Virus record (IMG/VR): IMGVR_UViG_3300021479_000010
Coordinates: 1 to 64,000 of that record
Length of the DNA: 64,000 nucleotides
Direction: 5' to 3' (one strand)
From: a virus
The translations under genes were made by a program, and so were the position numbers. The number at the start of each line of letters is the position of its first letter. The first letter of the stretch is position 1. The notes beneath the pieces are model-generated. The model did no database searches. It was given only the letters and a program-made list of their open reading frames with translations, and was not told where the DNA came from. Positions 15,967 through 24,601 of this stretch are shown here, one piece after another.

Positions 15967-17870
15967 TAGAAAATGCTTTCCTCAATTTGCGGGGCGGGAA
16001 CTGGTACATTCGTCATCTCGACAAATGTGCAGTAAGCGCCCTTAAACAGCAATTTCGTAAAAGCCCGACCTTCTCCTTTGTCGCGGGCTTTCTGGAGCCT
16101 TATTTCCGTGATCGGGCTGTACTCGTGATCACTCTCATTGCCGTCCTTCCCGTGCTTTACTTCCTCTCGGTGGAGACTGAAAATCGTTGAAGAATCATTT
16201 TGCACGGCCTTGCTGCCGTCCAAATCAGAAACATGCGTAACCTTACGCTTATGGTTCTGATCGGCTTTACGAGCTTGGTGGACGAGAATAAACTTTAACC
16301 CATATTGCGCCGTCATATTGGTAATTCTCTGCATGGCATTTGCTTGTGCCTTGATGGAATCCGTTTCGTTGCGGCAGAGGAAGTGAAGATTATCCAAAAC
16401 AACAACTCTAGCCCCGTATCTACGAACAGCAACTTCGATCAGATTTAATACTTCGCCAATTGTCGTCAACGAAGTATTGCGGCCAATGTAATATTTGAAA
16501 TCCGGGCCAAGCAGCTTCCCCGCAGTTTTATAATCCGCGTCGTCTAATTGCAAACGATGCTTCCCTAGCAGATGAGAAGAAAATATAGTATCAATCTGGT
16601 TGGGACTCATTTCTGCCTGATAATTTAAAACGATTTCCTTTTTCACTCTTGCGTGGTGAATCGTAGCTTGTATGGCGAGTGTGCTTTTGCCTAGTCCGCT
16701 TTCTGTAGAATAGATTGTGGTCACAGTGCCCGGCAGAATGATGGCCATGTCGTGAATACTTTTCCAGGGCAGTTCCAAACGATCTGGATGATTCGGAACC
16801 CGAGCATGATCAGTATTCAGAAGGCTTTGCTGAATGTTGTAAACACCGACTATCGGTTTGGATTTAGCTTCTTCGATCAATCGTAAAACTTCCTCGCGGT
16901 ATTTATTGATATCTTGTCCGCATCCGGACATGAAGAATTCGTTTGCGTCTTTAAACGGGGCGGGCCACTGTAGCAAATACGTTCTTTCTTTCAGATCGGC
17001 CAGCAGACGCTGCATTGCCGTTTGTCCTTCCTCGTCCATGTCGCCCGCAAGGATGACACAATCCGCAAGCATCATTTGATCCCGCATATGAGCATCTGGA
17101 ATGTCTTTCGCTCCGTTGGGAAGAGACACGCTGCAAAACCCCGCTTGAGTATTAATAATCTTATCGAATTCTCCCTCCACTACGAGCAAAGGTTCTAATG
17201 GGTCTATGTCTTCTGTTCCGTGTAGAACAGTTTTCATTCCCCCTTGGCGGCAAAAACCCGACCATTTACCATCCAGTTTCTTAGCAACAATGGAACGATA
17301 TTTGACGCAGATAACTTCGCCGTTTTCAATACTCGGTATCGCGATCCAGCCTTTATTGGATAGTGGATTGTTCTCCCCTGCCATCATGCCTATGTTCTGT
17401 ACAAATCCAAGGCGGCACTTCTTGATAGTGTCTGGTGTAATGCCGCGTTCTTTCACGAGCCATTGCTGCGCGGCTGGGTTGTTGGCTAGATTATTTTCCC
17501 TGATTTTCCATTCCGCATCTGTCAGTTTCTTGTACGTTTTTGTCTCTTGTTTGATGGCAAAATTAGCATCGGCCTTTTCTCCGTCTCGATACCAGTCTCC
17601 ACAAAATTTTCTGATTATTTCGACCGCGCCCCGCAAATCTGTATTGTCCGTTTTTTGAATAAGATCGATGATGGAGCCGCTCACCCCGCAAACAAGACAC
17701 TTATAAACATAGACTCCATCACTAGGGAAAACATCAAAATTGGTAGCATTGCGATCAGCGTGAAATGGGCATAAACCTCTAAATCTTCGGCCTTCCTGCT
17801 TCAAAGGGAGTTTGCTACGATAAAGTTCTATAACCCGAGGATGTCTTTTCAATTCTGTCAAATCATTCAT
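15966..17870 (-). CDS. Primase-helicase (T7 gp4-type)
   Basis: A 634 aa fusion. The N-terminal CHC2-type zinc domain has C34, H37, C58 and C61 (CPFH ... CLVC). The Toprim domain has VVEGEFDK (230-237) and DMDEEG (277-282). The DnaB/gp4-type helicase domain has Walker A STESGLGKST (388-397) and VVVLDNLHFL as Walker B. It would unwind DNA and synthesise primers at the replication fork. It overlaps the upstream replication gene by ATGA. The zinc domain is a candidate reader of short template motifs, relevant to the TGCGNGG signal. Confidence 0.95.
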   Translation of the reverse strand: MNDLTELKRHPRVIELYRSKLPLKQEGRRFRGLCPFHADRNATNFDVFPSDGVYVYKCLVCGVSGSIIDLIQKTDNTDLRGAVEIIRKFCGDWYRDGEKADANFAIKQETKTYKKLTDAEWKIRENNLANNPAAQQWLVKERGITPDTIKKCRLGFVQNIGMMAGENNPLSNKGWIAIPSIENGEVICVKYRSIVAKKLDGKWSGFCRQGGMKTVLHGTEDIDPLEPLLVVEGEFDKIINTQAGFCSVSLPNGAKDIPDAHMRDQMMLADCVILAGDMDEEGQTAMQRLLADLKERTYLLQWPAPFKDANEFFMSGCGQDINKYREEVLRLIEEAKSKPIVGVYNIQQSLLNTDHARVPNHPDRLELPWKSIHDMAIILPGTVTTIYSTESGLGKSTLAIQATIHHARVKKEIVLNYQAEMSPNQIDTIFSSHLLGKHRLQLDDADYKTAGKLLGPDFKYYIGRNTSLTTIGEVLNLIEVAVRRYGARVVVLDNLHFLCRNETDSIKAQANAMQRITNMTAQYGLKFILVHQARKADQNHKRKVTHVSDLDGSKAVQNDSSTIFSLHREEVKHGKDGNESDHEYSPITEIRLQKARDKGEGRAFTKLLFKGAYCTFVEMTNVPVPAPQIEESIF

Positions 17871-18952
17871 AGGGGTAAGGTTTGATCCGATTCCTTCTCT
17901 CTCAATTTAGCTTCTTCTTGCAGCTGCGCGGCTTTTCTTTGAACTTCGCCGTCTGTTAATTGATTCAATTTTTCTAGTTCTAGTTGCGCGGCGTTCCTAT
18001 TTTTTCTTGCTCCAATTACACCGGTGGCCCCACCCTCGCAAAAATCCCGCACGGCGAAAGACTTTTGGAACTCATTCAAGTTTTCTACAAACTCCTGGTA
18101 AGCTGCCAGCACTTCTTCCTGTCCGTACCTTTTGACCATCTCCTTGACAGAGATTTTATATTTCCCAGCAAATGCTTGATCAGCAACTTGATATAAATCT
18201 GCCAGTAGTTTGTCTAAATTTTCGTCTTCAGATAGATCAATAATACCACCTAGAATACCATCCGCAACCTTCAGAAATTCCGACAACGGGTAGGATACTA
18301 TCTCGCCGCGCCGGGTCTTTGCCCAAATCTCGAATGCGTCTACGATTCGATGATGGTCGTATATCCTGCCGAGCGCCTTGATTTCCGACCAATCGTTGCT
18401 ATTGGGATTAAGCCTGATACCTAAAATCAATCTAGCTTTGTCCGTAAGATTGTTCTTCAGACTCATGTCAATGTCCTGTTCAGTTCGGTTCAGTTCTGTT
18501 TGTTCAGTTCGGTTCAGTTCGGTGGCATCGTGCGGCATTGCCACGGCATTGCCACGGGACTGCCGTGGCATACGTTCTTTCTCCCATCTCGTATTGGCCT
18601 TATCTCTTTGTTTTTCAGATAGTTTGGTGCGATATTCGATCTCCCGATCCCAGTCCAATTCCACCCGATTATGCTTAAGGAGGTTACGACCACTTTTGTA
18701 AAGTTTTGTAAAGTTAAGTAGGATTCGCTTTTTGTTCGCTACCCATTGTCGCTTGTTCTCGCATCCCGCGAGTTGCCAAAGCTCATTATCGTCGTCGGGA
18801 AGATAGGGCCGTGTAGGGCAGAAAAAAGACTTTTGTAGCAAGGAGCGGTAGAAAAGCCGCTGCAACCAATTCATAGAATTGACTGCCGGACTGCTCATGA
18901 ACTCGTCTTCGTTCCAGGGTTGATAAAGGGGTTTGTGGCCGTTCAGGGACAC
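17867..18952 (-). CDS. Replication initiation / helicase-loader-like protein (DUF1376-like N-terminus)
   Basis: A 361 aa protein. Residues 30-110 (LQRLFYRSLLQKSFFCPTRPYLPDDDNELWQLAGC... and R-I-L-L-N-F) resemble the DUF1376/YdaU winged-helix region of phage replication proteins. A linker follows with a perfect 8-residue duplication (TELNRTEQ twice, DNA at about 18480-18525). The second half is helical and Lys/Glu-rich. It overlaps the primase-helicase by 4 bp, supporting a role in loading it. Confidence 0.65.
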   Translation of the reverse strand: MSLNGHKPLYQPWNEDEFMSSPAVNSMNWLQRLFYRSLLQKSFFCPTRPYLPDDDNELWQLAGCENKRQWVANKKRILLNFTKLYKSGRNLLKHNRVELDWDREIEYRTKLSEKQRDKANTRWEKERMPRQSRGNAVAMPHDATELNRTEQTELNRTEQDIDMSLKNNLTDKARLILGIRLNPNSNDWSEIKALGRIYDHHRIVDAFEIWAKTRRGEIVSYPLSEFLKVADGILGGIIDLSEDENLDKLLADLYQVADQAFAGKYKISVKEMVKRYGQEEVLAAYQEFVENLNEFQKSFAVRDFCEGGATGVIGARKNRNAAQLELEKLNQLTDGEVQRKAAQLQEEAKLREKESDQTLPL

Positions 18953-18953
18953 G

Positions 18954-19505
18954 TTATCCTCTCCACTGAACTTTGTTACCAGCCGCTTTCCAGATTTCCT
19001 TTTTATTGTCGTGGATAAACAAATTTTCTGGGCAAGTCCAGTCCCCTAAATCTGGAATTCTCCACGCATTGTCCGGATTGTTACCAAGTAGCAATACTTC
19101 ATTACCTTCTCCACCTTCTATAATTGTTTCTGTACCGCCTTCGAACATATCTGACGGCACTTCTTTAAACGTTATTCCTAAGCCCTTATAAATTCTATCT
19201 ACGCCGAAACCTTCCAGCAAGTATCTTTGCGAGGCCGGATGATCCTCTACCGGTCGTACTTCCACAAAAGGATGCTGGACTCTTATATGTGGTACTCCGT
19301 AAAATTGATCGAATTTACAATTGGGCGACTCGTTGTATTTAGGAAGAGTCAGTACGAAATCCGGAATCCATCCATTCAAATCGTAAGGTTCGTACGCCCA
19401 TTCCCAGCCGAGTAGATCAAATGTTGCAGCCCATCTTGCTTCCAGACGAGATCGAAAACGAACTCCCGCATATGTGGTTGGTATAGCTGCGATGGTTAGT
19501 GTCAT
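18954..19505 (-). CDS. PD-(D/E)XK-type nuclease-like phage protein
   Basis: A 183 aa protein from MTLTIAAIPT, whose ATG overlaps the upstream stop as ATGA. The text TYAGVRFRSRLEARWAATFD, then YEPYDLNGWIPDFVL and later FVEVRPV fits a compact restriction-endonuclease fold with E (LEARWA), D (IPDF) and E-x-[KR] (VEVR). Such proteins are frequent in phages and host islands. Catalytic activity is inferred from these motifs only. Confidence 0.6.
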   Translation of the reverse strand: MTLTIAAIPTTYAGVRFRSRLEARWAATFDLLGWEWAYEPYDLNGWIPDFVLTLPKYNESPNCKFDQFYGVPHIRVQHPFVEVRPVEDHPASQRYLLEGFGVDRIYKGLGITFKEVPSDMFEGGTETIIEGGEGNEVLLLGNNPDNAWRIPDLGDWTCPENLFIHDNKKEIWKAAGNKVQWRG

Positions 19506-20308
19506 AAACTTGTTATCCAATCCTCTTCTTCTGGTTTTATCTTTCCAGATTTTTTCTCCCAGTTGTATACGCGGCGCAGGCATAAAAATGCCTCGTAAGC
19601 TTCTTCGATTTGCTTCCGAGTATACTTATATGGGATTGCTTTCTCCTCGCCGATTTGTAATATCCATGCCTGCTCGATCTTAATTGCCGGGCGCTCCTCC
19701 TCAAACGCACCGATATATCCTGCGAGTTGCATTTCGTATGGCTTATAGATATTTTTAGCGGCTTTAAAGTCGATCAATGAGGGAATACCGTCTACATATG
19801 CTGCATGATCTAAAGTGCCAACGAATTTATGCTTACGAGAGTATACCTTAATCTCGTTTCCGATGGTCTCTATTTTTCGCTGGTTATACCAGTCAAGAGC
19901 TTCATCGAATCTTGCGCGGATCGGTGTTCCTGCCAATGGCGGGGCGGATTCTGGATCGGTGAAATATCTTTCAAGGGCTGCGTGCGCCAATGTCCCCGTA
20001 TCTGCGGCCTTGTCTCGTACATTTCTATAATTAGCAGCGGCGTCTCGAAATGCTTCTTCTAGGAATTGCGCCCCGTGAATCTGATCGGGCATTATCCTTT
20101 GTCGCAGGACTTCAATACACATGCGGACACTCCAACCCTGAAGTGCCACACTTTTTCCGAAGTCGGCCAACGATGTAACGGTCGTGACCGAAGGTGATTT
20201 TACCTTTTCCCCGCGATCAGTAATTTTATATCGATGGCTGGCGGGATTGAATTCAATCCGAACTTCGCCGCCATAAAGTTCGGATATTTGAACCTCTTGA
20301 TCGGGCAT
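19502..20308 (-). CDS. RecB/Cas4-like PD-(D/E)XK exonuclease
   Basis: A 268 aa protein. An N-terminal His in GTLAHAALERY, then the core GTLDHAAYVDGIPSLIDFKAAK (D and D-F-K) and YEMQLAGY (Q-x3-Y) give the complete RecB-family active-site order. It probably resects DNA ends to make single strands for the ERF and RecA proteins. It starts on the last base of the SSB stop region (TGATG). Confidence 0.82.
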   Translation of the reverse strand: MPDQEVQISELYGGEVRIEFNPASHRYKITDRGEKVKSPSVTTVTSLADFGKSVALQGWSVRMCIEVLRQRIMPDQIHGAQFLEEAFRDAAANYRNVRDKAADTGTLAHAALERYFTDPESAPPLAGTPIRARFDEALDWYNQRKIETIGNEIKVYSRKHKFVGTLDHAAYVDGIPSLIDFKAAKNIYKPYEMQLAGYIGAFEEERPAIKIEQAWILQIGEEKAIPYKYTRKQIEEAYEAFLCLRRVYNWEKKSGKIKPEEEDWITSL

Positions 20309-20712
20309 CAGAAAGGAATATCAGAATCGCTAACTCCGGCCAACGCGGGTTCCGGCTGCGCTTGTCCAGATGCGGACTTCGAATCCAGAAGCACCAATTC
20401 GTTGCCTACAACTTCGGTCTTATATTTCTTCTGCCCAGATTTGGCGTCATCCCAGCTTCGGGTAGTAATCTTACCCTCGATGTAAACTTGGCTGCCCTTT
20501 TGAAGATATTCACCTGCGATCTCGGCCAAGCGTTGCCACAAAACTACATCAATGAATTCGGTTTTCTCAACCCAATTGCCAGCTTTGTCTTTGTACTTTT
20601 CATTGAGAGCCAAGCCAAAATTAGCGACTGCGGCCCCGCTAGGGGTGTACTTAACTTCCGGTGCGCGGGTCAGACGGCCCAACAATGTTACCTTGTTCAC
20701 GCTTTTTGACAT
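20308..20712 (-). CDS. ssb: Single-stranded DNA-binding protein
   Basis: A 134 aa SSB. The OB-fold opens with [21 protein letters not shown] and continues through [15 protein letters not shown] and [12 protein letters not shown] flexible linker holds SASGQ, encoded by a copy of the dispersed palindrome (20363-20378). The C-terminus is the usual acidic tip (DSDIPF) that docks partner proteins. AAGGAG lies 6 nt before the ATG. Confidence 0.95.
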   Translation of the reverse strand: MSKSVNKVTLLGRLTRAPEVKYTPSGAAVANFGLALNEKYKDKAGNWVEKTEFIDVVLWQRLAEIAGEYLQKGSQVYIEGKITTRSWDDAKSGQKKYKTEVVGNELVLLDSKSASGQAQPEPALAGVSDSDIPF

Positions 20713-20987
20713 GTCATTCTCCTTAAACTTGTTTAACTGACGCGATTAATTTAGTTTTAGAACGATTGGGCCGTCATACGCCGCGAGCCAAAACCCTCGG
20801 CCTGATCCGGTTTTGGACGGGTCAGGATATGCTAATAGAGGACGACCCAAACTTTGAATTGCGGGGCATATTCCACGCTCTTGTGGGCGGTCACGAGTAC
20901 CCGCTTATTCCCTTTGCTCCAGTCGATTGGAGCTTACCCCTGCGGTTGTAGGTGAAACCCGCCCCGCAAACTTAGTGCTTAAATATA
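20713..20987 (-). other. Gene-poor stretch upstream of ssb
   Basis: About 275 bp with no convincing leftward gene. It holds the ssb ribosome site at its left edge and two TGCGGGG motifs (20859 and 20961). TATAGT occurs on the minus strand near 20993, without a good -35. A + strand frame from TTG 20766 or ATG 20829 to 20951 lacks support. It may be the promoter region for ssb and downstream genes. Confidence 0.4.
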
Positions 20988-21113
20988 CTATACCATATTA
21001 CGAATACCAGAATGGGCATACATGGCACGTGGAAATTTCTTATTGTTCCTATTATGCTGAATAGGGAATTCTGATAATTCCTTAGATATTTTACATTGTT
21101 TGCATATTTTCAC
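20988..21113 (-). CDS. Truncated zinc-motif phage protein
   Basis: A 41 aa frame from a GTG that overlaps the ERF stop (GTGA). It begins KICKQCKISKELSEF, the start of a common small phage protein family that normally continues to a second Cys pair. Here the text after FPIQHNRNNKKF becomes unlike the family and stops, so the gene is probably decayed by frameshift or deletion. Confidence 0.5.
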   Translation of the reverse strand: MKICKQCKISKELSEFPIQHNRNNKKFPRAMYAHSGIRNMV

Positions 21114-22132
21114 TTGCAAAATTCCAATAATTTCCCTTCTTTCTGCGCGGCATCCAGTTTCATAAGAACTTCTTCCCACTCTCTCTTTTTAAGCGATCCC
21201 GTCTTGATATCGGGGTTTCCCGTTTCTTTAGCGATGAACTTTTTCATATTCTCAGAACCCGTTGTTTTGATATGCTCTTTGAGACGCTTCAGGAAATCAT
21301 TATATTCGACCGTGTTTGGTTTATCACCGATTATTGCTGGAATATCATTATCGTTTGCAATAGTTTCGGGCGGTTCGGTTGGTGCTGGAGCAGAGGAAGC
21401 TCGCAGATCGTTGTCGAATGGTTTGGCAACGGACCCCGCTTTATTTTGCTCCTGTAGAGCGGATTCCCCAACGCCCGAAGTTTTAGAATTTGCGGGGCGA
21501 CCCCGCTTCCCCGCTTCAAATTTGCCGCTAGCGCTCTGCGTTGCTTGTTCCGAAGCGGCCAATTGCTGGCGAGCCGCGTGTCCAGATGCGGACTTGGTTT
21601 CCTTTGTCTCCCCCGCATCGGTCGGCCCATCGACATCTTCATCCGCAGAAATTGCTAGCATACTGGACAGGGAATATCTTTTGGCATAACTGATGTACGT
21701 GCCCATTTCTTGTGGCTTGGTTGTACCATCTGGGACGAATATGCCGTCATCCTGCTGTACTTCATCTTGAAACTGAAGGCGAGTAGTAACGTAGAGCTTA
21801 CCATCTTTACGAACAAGAGGTTGGGTCAAAGCGATACCCTGCTTTGCAAGTAGAGGAAGCGCCATATTCAGAAGATCGGCCAAATCAGCGTATTTATATT
21901 CATATTCGTATTGGCGACCGTTCTTCTCGCCCCGTACCTTGGCTGTTTTAGACTTATTGACAGTTTTGAATTCGGATTGCGCTTTGGCCAGTGCCTCGGC
22001 GAGTTTTCCAGTTGTTTTCGCTGGCCACTGGTTCGGCCATTGATATCCGCCAATAGAACCATTTCCTGGAATGGAGTTGGTTCCCGTAGGAATATCAAAA
22101 GAAGTATTAATCTGATTTAAAGCAGTGCTCAT
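21110..22132 (-). CDS. ERF-family single-strand annealing protein
   Basis: A 340 aa protein from MSTALNQ; the ATG overlaps the HNH stop (ATGA). Residues 25-160 (KLAEALAKAQSEFKTVNKSKTAKV..., YADLADLLNMALPLLAKQGIALTQPLV..., MGTYISYAKRYSLSSMLAI) match the ERF annealing domain. A low-complexity linker carries SASGH from a palindrome copy at 21579. The C-terminal quarter is a separate helical domain. It acts in phage recombination with SSB, RecA and the RecB-like nuclease. Confidence 0.9.
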   Translation of the reverse strand: MSTALNQINTSFDIPTGTNSIPGNGSIGGYQWPNQWPAKTTGKLAEALAKAQSEFKTVNKSKTAKVRGEKNGRQYEYEYKYADLADLLNMALPLLAKQGIALTQPLVRKDGKLYVTTRLQFQDEVQQDDGIFVPDGTTKPQEMGTYISYAKRYSLSSMLAISADEDVDGPTDAGETKETKSASGHAARQQLAASEQATQSASGKFEAGKRGRPANSKTSGVGESALQEQNKAGSVAKPFDNDLRASSAPAPTEPPETIANDNDIPAIIGDKPNTVEYNDFLKRLKEHIKTTGSENMKKFIAKETGNPDIKTGSLKKREWEEVLMKLDAAQKEGKLLEFCK

Positions 22133-22650
22133 TGAATGTGCTCCCATGATTGACCAACGATAGCGCGGTATGCGGTCATAGTAGAAACCCCGTATTTTTC
22201 ACCAATCTTTTTATAGGATAGACTGCGCGGTTCTGCCCGCATCTGCCTAACTAGTTCTTCGGTTAATTTAGAGACAGGATTATCTTCTCCGAACCTATAG
22301 AGCGGATTCATGCGGTCTTTTTTCGCCGCATCTTTCATATTATCGTCTTGTGTTCCCAGAAATAAATGATCAGGATTTACGCAGGCTGGATTGTCACATT
22401 TATGTAGAACGAAATTTCCTTTAGGTATTTCTCCGTGTACTAAAAACCAAGAAACTCTATGTGCTTTCCGATTATACCCCCTAAACCAAATAGTACCATA
22501 TTCCTGCGTGGTAGACCCAATCCACAACCAACAGCCGCTCATTGGTTCTGGACTTACCTTTTTCCAGAATCTTTTTTCTATGGGAATACGCGGCTTAACA
22601 CCGTCATCTTCCATAGACCTAATTCGTGTGTAGGCAATGCTTTCAATCAT
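22129..22650 (-). CDS. HNH homing endonuclease with C-terminal HTH
   Basis: A 173 aa protein. The HNH_3 core is clear: GCWLWIGS, YGTIWFRG, AHRVSWFLVHGEIP, LHKCDNPACVNPDHLFLG and the closing DNMKDAA. The C-terminus (SYKKIGEKYGVSTMTAYRAI) is a helix-turn-helix for site recognition. It lies between the ERF gene and a hairpin, overlapping ERF by 4 bp, as expected for a free-standing homing gene that does not break its neighbour. Confidence 0.88.
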   Translation of the reverse strand: MIESIAYTRIRSMEDDGVKPRIPIEKRFWKKVSPEPMSGCWLWIGSTTQEYGTIWFRGYNRKAHRVSWFLVHGEIPKGNFVLHKCDNPACVNPDHLFLGTQDDNMKDAAKKDRMNPLYRFGEDNPVSKLTEELVRQMRAEPRSLSYKKIGEKYGVSTMTAYRAIVGQSWEHIQ

Positions 22651-22663
22651 TTGTTAAGAAATA

Positions 22664-22705
22664 GGGTTAGGCCGGTTGGAGGTCCAGCCTAACCCCGATA
22701 CGGGG
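22664..22705 (-). other. Inverted repeat upstream of the HNH gene
   Basis: A 9-bp stem (GGGTTAGGC at 22664-22672 pairing with GCCTAACCC at 22687-22695) encloses a 14-nt loop. It is followed by a smaller CCCC-GATA-CGGGG-type repeat to 22705. There is no strong T-run, so it may act as an RNA structure or attenuator rather than a strong terminator. The surrounding 140 bp hold no gene. Confidence 0.45.
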
Positions 22706-22796
22706 TGACGCGCCCCGCAGCCTGACTTCACGTTAAAGGAATTATACGCGGCTCCCCGCAATTTGTCAACCTACATTTCGCCTTTACAGAGGCATT

Positions 22797-22973
22797 TCAT
22801 TCTGTATCCAGCCATCTATCAAAACGATCAAGACCTTGACAAAATTTATCCATAAACCACCATACAAACAGCACGAATGGCACTACGAACCATCCGCCCA
22901 ATGCGAGTGCTATCACCATAGCAATTTTGCGTTTGCGGGTCGATCTGCGCCAAATGTATACAAAATCCTTCAT
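22797..22973 (-). CDS. Small membrane protein, paralogue of 24105-24278
   Basis: A 58 aa protein: basic N-terminus (YIWRRSTRKRKIAMVI), one long hydrophobic helix (ALALGGWFVVPFVLFVWW) and a soluble tail DRFDRWLDTE. The gene at 24105 has the same plan and shared words (KRKIAM, LDRFD-x-WLDT), so the two arose by duplication. An inner-membrane role, perhaps exclusion or lysis control, is a guess. Confidence 0.65.
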   Translation of the reverse strand: MKDFVYIWRRSTRKRKIAMVIALALGGWFVVPFVLFVWWFMDKFCQGLDRFDRWLDTE

Positions 22974-23004
22974 TTCGGTTTAATCGGGTTAGACAATAAA
23001 GTTT

Positions 23005-23175
23005 CTAGTGATTGTCCGCAAATCCGCCAGCCCAATCATCCGGGGAATTGACCCAATCTTTCTCGGCTTTTGCAGGCTGCACCTTTTCCCGTTCACATTC
23101 GTAACAGATTTCAAATCCGCTTCGCATGTCGTAATGCAGCTCATTTCCATGTACCAGACAACGATCTCCTTGCAT
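23005..23175 (-). CDS. Small zinc-knuckle protein
   Basis: A 56 aa protein from MQGDRCLVHGNELHYD, with AAGGAG 9 nt upstream. One four-ligand site is likely: C and H in CLVHG and the pair ICYEC. A frame in a different register overlaps it but has no support. Confidence 0.5.
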   Translation of the reverse strand: MQGDRCLVHGNELHYDMRSGFEICYECEREKVQPAKAEKDWVNSPDDWAGGFADNH

Positions 23176-23407
23176 CGGGTTCTTCTCCTTCCCCGCCATC
23201 CGCGACGGCCTTGTCGTATTCCTGAGATGCTTGTTGTTCTAAAGGACTGGGCAGAACAGATTGACAAATGTTGTCGATGCGGATAAGCGCGTCGTTTGCA
23301 TTTTCTCCATCCCCGACCTCTTCCTCTCCAGAAGCATATCTACGAATCTGTTCCAGTGCCGCGAGCAACGTTTCTTTCTCAGAAAGTGACCCATCTTTTC
23401 TGGGCAT
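23141..23407 (-). CDS. Unknown acidic protein
   Basis: An 88 aa protein starting MPRKDGSLSEKETLL with GGAGG 5 nt upstream. Helical and acidic (SGEEEVGDGENAND), with a Gly/Glu-rich C-terminus. Overlaps the next gene by 35 bp. No family is recognised. Confidence 0.6.
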   Translation of the reverse strand: MPRKDGSLSEKETLLAALEQIRRYASGEEEVGDGENANDALIRIDNICQSVLPSPLEQQASQEYDKAVADGGEGEEPDARRSLSGTWK

Positions 23408-23434
23408 TGTTGCCTCCAATCTTGAATAAAGTCT

Positions 23435-23614
23435 TCAGGGCTCGCGAACTGAATAAAAGGCTATCCATTCCGCAAATGCTTTTGCAGCTCTAGCCCATGT
23501 TGCGGCTGAAACGTTTGCCTTATACGGCCTGAATTTCCTGTTGGCCGTGTTCGCTCGAATCCAAGTGACAAGCCAATCCTGTACTTCATTGGTAGTCAAG
23601 TTACAATATGCCAT
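23435..23614 (-). CDS. Small unknown protein
   Basis: A 59 aa protein (MAYCNLTTNEVQDWLVTWIRANTAN...), whose ATG overlaps the upstream stop as TAATG, with GGAGG just ahead. Helical, Trp- and Ala-rich and basic. No family is recognised. Confidence 0.55.
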   Translation of the reverse strand: MAYCNLTTNEVQDWLVTWIRANTANRKFRPYKANVSAATWARAAKAFAEWIAFYSVREP

Positions 23615-23772
23615 TACTCCTCCTCAACTAATGGCGTTTTGTAATACACGCCATCAATCCACTTTGCAATCGCTTCCTGCTGTCCGTATGCCGCTAGTGC
23701 GCTGGCATAGGCTATCCAGTCAAACGGGTTATCCGTATCCGGACAAATTGGACACTTAATATTGTTTTTCAT
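23614..23772 (-). CDS. Small unknown protein with C-x2-C
   Basis: A 52 aa protein from MKNNIKCPICPDTDNPFDWI. The CPICPDTD segment is read through a palindrome copy at 23730. The rest is one amphipathic helix and a short tail. A longer frame to 23904 overlaps the upstream gene and is less likely. Confidence 0.5.
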   Translation of the reverse strand: MKNNIKCPICPDTDNPFDWIAYASALAAYGQQEAIAKWIDGVYYKTPLVEEE

Positions 23773-23773
23773 A

Positions 23774-24076
23774 TTAGCAACCAAAGCAGTCCTCGCAACA
23801 ATCATCGTGACAGTGACTCGCGGCGAACGCTCCTCGTGCTCTAGCCTCAACATCTGCTTTATAGCAATCTGAATGTCGATTGCAGCCGGGGCGACGATTT
23901 CCATTCTCGTCTATACCCCGATTTGTGCGCGTTTTTATCGCCTTCTGCCCCAACCCCAAACGATATGCTGTCTCCAATGTTTCAATCATGCTGATCTCAG
24001 TCTGCCCTGTCCATTCTGAATAGAGCTGCTCGATTACATCTGAGATTGTGAAATGGCTTTGAAGTAGCTGTGGCAT
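23774..24076 (-). CDS. Unknown protein with Cys/His-rich tail
   Basis: A 100 aa protein. The N-terminal half is helical. The C-terminal 40 residues are rich in Cys and His (GCNRHSDCYK ... SHCHDDCCEDCFGC), suggesting one or two metal sites. Good operon position with a one-base gap to the next start. No family is recognised. Confidence 0.6.
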   Translation of the reverse strand: MPQLLQSHFTISDVIEQLYSEWTGQTEISMIETLETAYRLGLGQKAIKTRTNRGIDENGNRRPGCNRHSDCYKADVEARARGAFAASHCHDDCCEDCFGC

Positions 24077-24104
24077 ATGAAACTCCTTTAATCAGGGAAC
24101 TTAA

Positions 24105-24278
24105 CTAAGTATCCAGCCAATTGTCGAAACGATCTAGGTTGCTAGATACAGTATCCATTAGCCACCACTGAAATTCAACCAATAGGATTACGGGCCATCC
24201 GATAATCAGCGCCACAATCATAGCAATTTTCCGCTTGTGTGTCGCGCCTTGCCAAATCTCTAGAAACGTCCTGATCAT
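24105..24278 (-). CDS. Small membrane protein, paralogue of 22797-22973
   Basis: A 57 aa protein with the order basic N-terminus (THKRKIAM), one hydrophobic helix (IVALIIGWPVILLVEFQWW) and tail LDRFDNWLDT. It starts within the ATGA overlap with the upstream gene. The two copies are separated by five other genes. Confidence 0.65.
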   Translation of the reverse strand: MIRTFLEIWQGATHKRKIAMIVALIIGWPVILLVEFQWWLMDTVSSNLDRFDNWLDT

Positions 24279-24478
24279 TTCGGATCAGCATGCTCGGCAA
24301 GATGTGCGTCGAACTCTTCGCCGACTTTCTGCCACGTTCGGCACCCTCGCGTGCTTACCCAACCGCACAAACATTCCATCCACGGGCAAACATGCCCGAG
24401 CAGCGCGTGTCCCAGATTATCATAAGCAGCTTCATGTGGTCCGTGCGCTTGCGCGATAATTTCCTTGATATGCGCCAT
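24275..24478 (-). CDS. Small Cys/His protein, unknown
   Basis: A 67 aa protein, first gene after the promoter at 24566-24593. It holds H and C residues in a possible metal site (HVCPWMECLCGW ... GCRTW). ATGA overlap with the membrane protein downstream. Confidence 0.55.
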   Translation of the reverse strand: MAHIKEIIAQAHGPHEAAYDNLGHALLGHVCPWMECLCGWVSTRGCRTWQKVGEEFDAHLAEHADPK

Positions 24479-24565
24479 AAAAACCTATTTAAGTGATGTT
24501 ATTAAAGCAATCTCGGTCTTCGCCCTACTTATGAATCCTCGCGATGCCAACTTTCATCTAATGAG

Positions 24566-24593
24566 AATATAGCACCAATGTCTGCATTGTCAA
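24566..24593 (-). promoter_or_regulatory. Sigma70-type promoter for the leftward array
   Basis: On the minus strand TTGACA (24593-24588), a 16-nt spacer and TATATT (24571-24566). It points at the gene starting at 24478 and so probably drives the leftward run beginning there. It overlaps the start region of the rightward endonuclease VII gene. Confidence 0.75.
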
Positions 24594-24601
24594 GAGGTAC
24601 A

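Noticed and set aside
20766-20951. Plus-strand frame from TTG (or ATG 20829) upstream of ssb
   Set aside because: No promoter, weak ribosome site and opposite orientation in a leftward array; more likely a regulatory region.
22833-22860. TTGACA on + near 22834 as a promoter
   Set aside because: No -10 box at the right distance and it lies in the small membrane gene read the other way.
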